NCBI GenBank assembly: GCA_029934775.1
Contig: JAOZLO010000057.1
Location: 1-11,123, forward strand
Length of the DNA: 11,123 nt
Direction of reading: 5' to 3'
Source: Desulfocapsaceae bacterium
Lineage (GTDB): Bacteria > Desulfobacterota > Desulfobulbia > Desulfobulbales > Desulfocapsaceae
The notes beneath the pieces are model-generated. The model saw nothing but the letters and a program-made list of their open reading frames with translations, searched no databases and was not told the DNA's origin. Below are positions 6,276-11,123 of this stretch, piece after piece. The position numbers and the translations under genes were made by a program. How positions within the stretch are numbered: the stretch's first letter is position 1; the number at the start of each line of letters is the position of its first letter.

Positions 6276-7226
6276 GTGGAAAAGTTTAATTTAAATCATG
6301 TTTATGAATCTCAGCAATTTGATTCAGATCTGCTGGATAGAGTTTTCAATGTCGCAGATGAGATGAAAAAAGATCTTTCAGCGGAACCGCGGCGTTATTC
6401 CCAGGCTCTGAAAGATAAAATTATGGCTTCCCTTTTTTATGAACCATCAACACGTACCCGTTTTTCATTTGAAAGTGCCATGGCCAGGCTCGGTGGCTCA
6501 ATTCTAACAACTGAAAATGCAAAAGAGTTTTCAAGTGCTGCAAAAGGAGAAACTCTTTATGATTCAACACGTGTTATGTGCGGGTATGCTGATTTAATTG
6601 TCATGCGGCATAACGAACCAGGCAGCGCAAAAAGTGCTGCAGAAGCTTCTACGGTCCCGGTTATAAATGCTGGTGACGGCTCGGGTCAGCATCCGACCCA
6701 AGCATTGCTTGATCTGTACACAATCAGAGACTGTTTTCCAACCATTGATGGATTATCAATAGCCATGGTTGGAGATTTGAAATATGGACGTACGGTGAGA
6801 TCCCTTTCCTATCTGCTGACAAAATATAATAACATTACAATTTATTTTGTCTCGCCACCAGTATGCAAAATGGATGATGACCTGAAAAATTATCTCACTA
6901 CGAACGGTGTTACCTGGGAGGAAGAAAATTCTCTTGAAAAGGTGTTGCCACTGGTAGATTGTGTGTATATGACCCGCATCCAGAAAGAACGCTTTCATGA
7001 TCTGGAAGATTATAAACGTGCCTCGGGAAAATATATCCTTGAGATGGAAAAGGTTAAATTAATGAAAGAAAAGAGTATCATCATGCACCCTCTGCCACGT
7101 GTCGATGAGATACCAAGAGAGGTGGATAATGACCCCAGAGCACAATATTTTGAACAGGCAGAGAACGGTATCTATATCCGAATGGCTTTACTTCTCCTTC
7201 TGTTGGGGAACGATATTAAAGGCTGA
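6276..7226 (+). CDS. pyrB: Aspartate carbamoyltransferase catalytic subunit
   Basis: PyrB makes N-carbamoyl-L-aspartate from carbamoyl phosphate and aspartate, the committed step of de novo pyrimidine synthesis in the cytoplasm. It is 316 residues, a normal length. The carbamoyl-phosphate-binding motif STRTR is at 58-62, the catalytic-loop Lys at 90 in AAKGETLYDS, RH at 111-112, DGSGQHPTQALLD at 134-146, GDLKYGRTVRSL around 167-178, and MHPLPRVDEI at 270-279. All key residues are present, so it should be active. The start is GTG, chosen because TAAGGAG lies 6 nt upstream and the N-terminus fits the family. No regulatory pyrI follows. Instead the next gene starts 23 nt later, so pyrB appears to lead an operon with lipid-related genes. 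Confidence 0.95.
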   Translation: MEKFNLNHVYESQQFDSDLLDRVFNVADEMKKDLSAEPRRYSQALKDKIMASLFYEPSTRTRFSFESAMARLGGSILTTENAKEFSSAAKGETLYDSTRVMCGYADLIVMRHNEPGSAKSAAEASTVPVINAGDGSGQHPTQALLDLYTIRDCFPTIDGLSIAMVGDLKYGRTVRSLSYLLTKYNNITIYFVSPPVCKMDDDLKNYLTTNGVTWEEENSLEKVLPLVDCVYMTRIQKERFHDLEDYKRASGKYILEMEKVKLMKEKSIIMHPLPRVDEIPREVDNDPRAQYFEQAENGIYIRMALLLLLLGNDIKG

Positions 7227-7249
7227 CAGAAGTCGTACTCAGGCTCACT

Positions 7250-9415
7250 ATGAATCGATCTGCATATCTTACCACCGGCTTTGCGATTAAAGCTCTTTCC
7301 CGCCTGTCCAAGGCTGATATCGTAATCCATGGTGAAGAGAATATTCCTGCCGGGCCGACGATTTTTGTGATTAACCACTTTACTCGCATCGAGACACTTT
7401 TACTTCCTTCGTATATCCATGGTTTGACAGAGACGCCGGTATGGTCCCTTGCTGATGCCGGCCTTTTTAAAGGTGGATTGGAGAAGTTCTTTGATCTCGT
7501 TGGTGTTATCTCGACTGACGATCCCAAAAGGGATGAACTGATCGTGGGAAGTCTGCTGACCGGGGAGGCGAACTGGATTATTTTCCCTGAAGGCAGCATG
7601 GTGAAAACTAAAAAGATCATGGCCGGTGGGAAGTTCATGATCGCTCATCCCGGCGGTATGCATGAGCCCCGTACAGGAGCCGCTGCTTTAGCTTTAAGGG
7701 CAGAGCTGTATCGCAAACATATTTTTGAACTTGCAGAGTCTTCGTCGGCCAGGATCAAGTCGGTTCTGAAAAGCCTGGAGATTGAGGATCTTTCTGCCAT
7801 ACAGGAACAATCGACAACGATTGTTCCTGTAAATCTTACATACTATCCCATTCGGGCCATGGAGAACATCGCTTCCAGTCTTGCCTCGAAGCTGGTGAAG
7901 GATATTTCGGAGAGGATGATTGAGGAAATCATGACCGAAGGGACAATGCTGCTGTCCGGTGTTGATCTGGATATCCGGTTTGGTAAACCGATAAAGATTG
8001 ATGATTTTCTTGATCCGAAGTGGCTGCAGAAAGATATGCAAGGGGATGGAATTCAAGGATATGATCTTCCCGATGAACTGAGAGGGAAGATGCGGAGCAC
8101 AGCGCATAAGGTAATGCAGCGGTATATGCATGATATTTACGCGTTGACTACTATAAACCATGAACATTTATACGCCTCTTTTTTAAAAAAATACCCTTTT
8201 AACTGCATAAAAGAAGAAGATTTCAGGAGAAGAGTTTTTTACGCTGCTTCCCTGATAAGTGAAAGTGATCGGGATTTCAGTGGTGGTGGAATTTTTCTGC
8301 ATAGATCGTTGCAGGACAGTCAGGTACATCTGCTCACAGATGATCGGTTTAAAAAGTATGATAATTTTTTAAGGCTTGCCATAGAAAAGGGCGTAGTGCG
8401 AAAAGTTGGTAACTGCCTTATAAAAGACCGCTCTAAGCTGTCTCTTCCTTTAAGCTTCCATAAGGGGAGGATTGATAACCCAATCGAGATAATGGCCAAC
8501 GAAGTGGAACCATTGATGCGGTTGCAGAAACTCTTGAAATCGCTTTCCTGGCAACCCGCATTTCTTTTAAAGCTGCTTCTTGCCCGGTATCTTGTTAAAA
8601 AAGAGCAGACAAAATATGAACGTGTATGTCGTCAGTCCGGGGTGCCGCTTGAAAAAGGTTCCTCCTGCCTGGGGAGACCATTTTTGTTGCCTGCCTTTCG
8701 TCGAAAAAAAGGGGTGGTTCTGGTTCACAGCTATCTGGCAGTGCCTGAAGAAGTGAGGCTTCTGGCAAATTACCTGAGGCGGAAAGGTTTCTGGGTTTAT
8801 GCACCTCGCTTGCCCGGGCATGGTACCAGTGCAGAAGATCTTTCCAGTATTAAATATCAGGAGTGGGTGGAGAGTGTTGAGACTGGATTTGCTTTGATGA
8901 GTACTCTCTGTGACCGTGTTGCTGTAGGAGGAGTTGCTGTTGGTGGTAGTCTGGCCCTTAATATGGCTGCAGGATTTTCGAAGGTAGAAGGCGTCTTTGC
9001 TGTTTGCCCGCCACTCACATTACGGGATTATTCTGTCAACTTTATGCCGGCTGTAGACGTGTGGAACAGGATGTTGAACAGGATGAAAGGGGAAGAGGAG
9101 CAAGAGTTTATGGAATTTTCTCATGGAAATTCCCATGTTAATTATTTGAAAAATCCAGTTGCAGGGGTTCATCAGATTGGAGAATTCCTTGATTCCATAG
9201 AAAAACAGTACAGTAAAATAAAGCAGCCTGCCCTGATCATTCAGGCTGACAGGAATCCTGTTGTTAATCCGACGGGAGCGAGAAAGATCTATGAAAAAAT
9301 AGAGAGTGATCAGAAAGAATATTGTTTGTTGAGCTTTAACAGACATGTACTTGTGGATGGCAAAAAAGCACATATGGTTCACAGGAAGATTGCTACTTTT
9401 CTTGAAATGATATGA
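7250..9415 (+). CDS. PlsC-like acyltransferase fused to a nucleophile-less alpha/beta hydrolase
   Basis: A 721-residue two-domain protein. The N-terminal part (about 20-290) resembles PlsC/LPAAT acyltransferases, which move acyl chains onto glycerol phosphates at the membrane. It has NHFTRIE (42-48), where the usual HX4D is HX4E (His43, Glu48), FPEGSMVKTKK (112-122) and VPVNLTYYP. A helical middle (about 290-440) is reminiscent of the C-terminal part of glycerol-phosphate acyltransferases. Residues about 485-721 form an alpha/beta hydrolase of the carboxylesterase/monoacylglycerol-lipase type (PEEVRLLANYL, RLPGHGTSAEDL). Its nucleophile elbow reads GVAVG with Ala563 where Ser is expected, and the oxyanion HG is His493-Ser494. 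Asp667 (QADRNPVV) and His699 (FNRHV), the likely acid and base, remain. The hydrolase half may therefore bind rather than cleave a lipid or acyl group. The ribosome site is weak. It overlaps the next gene by 4 nt. Confidence 0.85.
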   Translation: MNRSAYLTTGFAIKALSRLSKADIVIHGEENIPAGPTIFVINHFTRIETLLLPSYIHGLTETPVWSLADAGLFKGGLEKFFDLVGVISTDDPKRDELIVGSLLTGEANWIIFPEGSMVKTKKIMAGGKFMIAHPGGMHEPRTGAAALALRAELYRKHIFELAESSSARIKSVLKSLEIEDLSAIQEQSTTIVPVNLTYYPIRAMENIASSLASKLVKDISERMIEEIMTEGTMLLSGVDLDIRFGKPIKIDDFLDPKWLQKDMQGDGIQGYDLPDELRGKMRSTAHKVMQRYMHDIYALTTINHEHLYASFLKKYPFNCIKEEDFRRRVFYAASLISESDRDFSGGGIFLHRSLQDSQVHLLTDDRFKKYDNFLRLAIEKGVVRKVGNCLIKDRSKLSLPLSFHKGRIDNPIEIMANEVEPLMRLQKLLKSLSWQPAFLLKLLLARYLVKKEQTKYERVCRQSGVPLEKGSSCLGRPFLLPAFRRKKGVVLVHSYLAVPEEVRLLANYLRRKGFWVYAPRLPGHGTSAEDLSSIKYQEWVESVETGFALMSTLCDRVAVGGVAVGGSLALNMAAGFSKVEGVFAVCPPLTLRDYSVNFMPAVDVWNRMLNRMKGEEEQEFMEFSHGNSHVNYLKNPVAGVHQIGEFLDSIEKQYSKIKQPALIIQADRNPVVNPTGARKIYEKIESDQKEYCLLSFNRHVLVDGKKAHMVHRKIATFLEMI

Positions 9416-10347
9416 CCAAAAAACTGTTTACAACCAGGAAAGATAAAACAATATGGCATGAGTATTACGCTGAATTTCCCTGTTTTTCTGACCAGGTTGT
9501 CAGGAAAGGCTGCCATCCCAGGAAAATGGAACATGCGCCGCGGGCGAAAAAAGCGATTGTTTTGATTCATGGTTTGAGTGATTCACCCCATTTTCTATGT
9601 GCAATCGGTGAGTATTTTCATTTTAAGCTTGGTTATGATGTATATCTGCCTCTGCTTAAAGGTCATGGCTTAAAAGATCCCAAAGGGATGAAAGGGGTTT
9701 CTCTGCAGGCGTGGAAAGAAAACGTTGAATTTGCCCTTGATACAGCTTCGACACCTGAGAATTTACTTTCTATTGGTGGTTTGTCCACGGGAGGTGCACT
9801 GAGTTTTTATATGGCTGCTGTTCATCCTGCCGTTACTGGAAACGTGTATCTTTTTTCCGCGGCTTTTGGCCTCCCGGCAGGGTGGCTGGGTATAGGAGGA
9901 CGTGTGAAGGAGTTTCTTCTGCGTACACCTTTTGCGGCTTTGATGGGTGGACAGAAGAGACCGCTTGTCGGGCTGAATCCCTACCGGTATGATTATGCCA
10001 ACTTCAGGGGCGCCAGAGAGCTCGCCTGGTTAATCAGGGAAATTAATAGACTTCTTCGTTCTTTCAAATTGAATAAACACCTTGTAAATCGTATCTTTTC
10101 GGTATCATCGGAGTGTGATGATGTCATTTCTCTCAGAGCCATAGACAGGGTAAGAAAAATAACTGAGAGAGATCGTTTTGTGCAATATATTGTGCGAGAA
10201 AGTCTCAAAGTTGAGCATGCCTCTGTTGTTTTGAAAGACCCAATTTATGCAATCGGTGCTCGCTTTGGTGAACCTCCTCTTGAGAAAGAAAATCCTGAAT
10301 TTCCACAGATTATGGCCGATATAAGGGAATTCCAAAATAAATATTGA
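9412..10347 (+). CDS. Alpha/beta hydrolase (esterase/lipase-like)
   Basis: A 311-residue protein with an alpha/beta-hydrolase fold. IVLIHGLSDSP (about 50-60) supplies the oxyanion HG, LPLLKGHGL follows, and the nucleophile elbow GLSTG places Ser125. Asp237 (SECDDVIS) and His269 (VEHASVV) complete a plausible triad. No signal peptide or transmembrane segment is evident, so it should act in the cytoplasm or at the inner face of the membrane. It is related in pattern to the hydrolase half of the upstream fusion, which lacks its Ser, and starts within that gene's stop codon (ATGA). The pair may form a complex in which only this subunit cleaves. The substrate is unknown; an acyl ester, lysolipid or monoglyceride is a reasonable guess given the acyltransferase next door. 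Confidence 0.85.
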   Translation: MTKKLFTTRKDKTIWHEYYAEFPCFSDQVVRKGCHPRKMEHAPRAKKAIVLIHGLSDSPHFLCAIGEYFHFKLGYDVYLPLLKGHGLKDPKGMKGVSLQAWKENVEFALDTASTPENLLSIGGLSTGGALSFYMAAVHPAVTGNVYLFSAAFGLPAGWLGIGGRVKEFLLRTPFAALMGGQKRPLVGLNPYRYDYANFRGARELAWLIREINRLLRSFKLNKHLVNRIFSVSSECDDVISLRAIDRVRKITERDRFVQYIVRESLKVEHASVVLKDPIYAIGARFGEPPLEKENPEFPQIMADIREFQNKY

Positions 10348-10356
10348 GGTACTGTG

Positions 10357-10914
10357 ATGAGGGTATATACCGTTTATTTTCTTGTTGTCTGGCTGGCAGC
10401 AGCATGTTCTCCTGTCAAGGTGCAGACTGATGTCAATTCGGCCGTGGACTTTTCCTCTATGAAAACTTTTGACTGGTTGGATACCACGGTAGCACCCGGA
10501 CGTGATGCAAGGGTAAACAACCCGGAACTGGCTGTTCTTGTCCGCGCTGCAATGGAGAAAAATCTTCTGGAAAAAGGATTTGTTAAGGATGAGGATTCAG
10601 ATTTTCTTGTACATTGGCTGGGGGCGATTGAAAGCAAGGTCAAGGTGGAATCCATTCAGCATTTTTACTCCGGTTATGGATACGGTACCCTGTCTGGAAG
10701 CATGGCTGCCAGGAGTAGAGAAGTGGCTCCTGTGACATCGTATGAGGAAGGTACTATTGTTATCGATATTCTAGATCCGCAGGAGCATATGATCCTCTGG
10801 AGGGGGACTGGTGCAAGACGGCTGGTAAAAGGTATGAATGAGGCTGAAATAACTCAATACATAAACCTTTCTGTGGATGAAATCCTTAAAAATTTTCCGG
10901 TGGGCAGCAAGTAA
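10357..10914 (+). CDS. DUF4136 lipoprotein
   Basis: A 185-residue predicted lipoprotein. A hydrophobic signal (VYTVYFLVVW) ends in a lipobox LAAAC with Cys17, followed by Ser-Pro, which favours outer-membrane sorting. The mature part fits DUF4136: V..D.NSAVDFSSMKTFDWLD near the start, a region with DFLVHWL, a Gly/Tyr-rich stretch (YSGYGYG), and a C-terminal GTIVIDILDP...ILWRGTGARR segment. The family's function is not known. GAGGT at 10346-10350 is 6 nt before the ATG at 10357 but only 3 nt before a GTG at 10354, so I prefer the ATG. It begins 9 nt after the hydrolase stop and is probably the last gene of the pyrB operon. No clear terminator follows. Confidence 0.85.
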   Translation: MRVYTVYFLVVWLAAACSPVKVQTDVNSAVDFSSMKTFDWLDTTVAPGRDARVNNPELAVLVRAAMEKNLLEKGFVKDEDSDFLVHWLGAIESKVKVESIQHFYSGYGYGTLSGSMAARSREVAPVTSYEEGTIVIDILDPQEHMILWRGTGARRLVKGMNEAEITQYINLSVDEILKNFPVGSK

Positions 10915-10991
10915 AAAGATGAACCAGCCAGCATGAATAATGGGTGTAGATTTGTTCCCCGGCATAAAAAAGAGAGATGCAGAAAAATCAG

Positions 10992-11020
10992 TTGACACCT
11001 GTTTCTCTGCGGTTTATATT
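10992..11020 (+). promoter_or_regulatory. Sigma-70 promoter for tRNA-Asn
   Basis: A perfect TTGACA (10992-10997) and TATATT (11015-11020) are separated by an ideal 17 bp. A GC-rich stretch, CTCGGCC, follows the -10, resembling the discriminator of stringently controlled stable-RNA promoters. Transcription would start near 11027, giving a leader of about 50 nt before the mature tRNA. A short dyad (GCAGA at about 10979, TCTGC at about 11006) flanks the -35. Confidence 0.75.
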
Positions 11021-11076
11021 CTCGGCCTACAATAATTTTCCCCCATCCAAAAAACAGCGGGGATAAAAGATACCAA

Positions 11077-11123
11077 TCCTCGGTAGCTCAGTTGGTAGAG
11101 CGGGTGGCTGTTAACCACCTTGT
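11077..11123 (+). tRNA. tRNA-Asn(GUU), 5' part, cut by window end
   Basis: TCCTCGG begins the acceptor arm, followed by a D-arm (TAGCTCAGTTGGTAGAGC). The anticodon stem GGTGG/CCACC (11103-11107 and 11115-11119) encloses the loop CTGTTAA with anticodon GTT at 11110-11112. The variable loop, T-arm and 3' acceptor strand lie beyond the window. The 5' end and anticodon fit bacterial tRNA-Asn closely. Confidence 0.93.

Noticed and set aside
7216..7638. Open frame of 140 codons on the - strand
   Set aside because: It is antisense to the PlsC domain, whose motifs are unmistakable; low-complexity content with no domain.
7694..8167. Open frame of 157 codons on the - strand
   Set aside because: It is antisense to the conserved acyltransferase half; no domain or ribosome site.
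1..11123. CRISPR arrays, insertion sequences, integrase or phage genes
   Set aside because: No regularly spaced repeats, transposase motifs or terminal inverted repeats were seen on either strand.

Overview
The window looks like chromosomal core and accessory DNA from a Gram-negative anaerobe, most likely a Desulfobacterota (sulfate-reducer-like) bacterium. This placement is inferred from four things: a CimA-type citramalate synthase, a remnant of a NapH-like membrane iron-sulfur protein, a DUF4136 lipoprotein, and a PlsC-hydrolase fusion of a type I associate with that phylum. No rRNA or species marker is present, so the placement is tentative.

Layout. (1) Positions 1-~595, + strand: a decayed membrane-bound 4Fe-4S protein. 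It has an in-frame TGA exactly at a conserved Cys, at least one frameshift, and apparent loss of its membrane core. (2) 603-2778, - strand: cimA (citramalate synthase, first step of the pyruvate route to isoleucine), followed 43 nt downstream by a MarR-like winged-helix regulator. (3) 2779-3026: a divergent intergenic region. Reading towards the TRAP genes it holds an 8-bp inverted repeat, a six-codon micro-ORF with a strong Shine-Dalgarno, and a second hairpin. (4) 3027-6041, + strand: a complete tripartite TRAP transporter (dctP, dctQ, dctM). An intrinsic terminator between dctP and dctQM probably makes the binding protein more abundant than the membrane subunits. Binding-site residues of the periplasmic protein match those I recall for TakP, a 2-oxo-acid (pyruvate-type) binder. 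(5) 6276-10914, + strand: a tightly spaced run of pyrB (aspartate carbamoyltransferase), a 721-residue PlsC acyltransferase/alpha-beta-hydrolase fusion, a separate alpha/beta hydrolase (4-nt overlap), and a DUF4136 lipoprotein. (6) 10992-11123: a strong sigma-70-like promoter and the 5' part of a tRNA-Asn(GUU) gene cut by the window end.

How the genes may work together. cimA and the TRAP operon are divergent. If the transporter imports pyruvate or a related 2-oxo acid, it would supply the substrate that CimA condenses with acetyl-CoA; this is inference. In the pyrB operon, the three genes after pyrB look like an envelope-lipid module: an acyltransferase fused to a hydrolase domain that has lost its nucleophile, a hydrolase with an intact triad, and an outer-membrane-type lipoprotein. 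The fusion protein is the most unusual item: the PlsC motif reads HX4E instead of HX4D, the hydrolase nucleophile Ser is Ala, and the oxyanion-hole HG is HS, while the acid and His of the triad remain.
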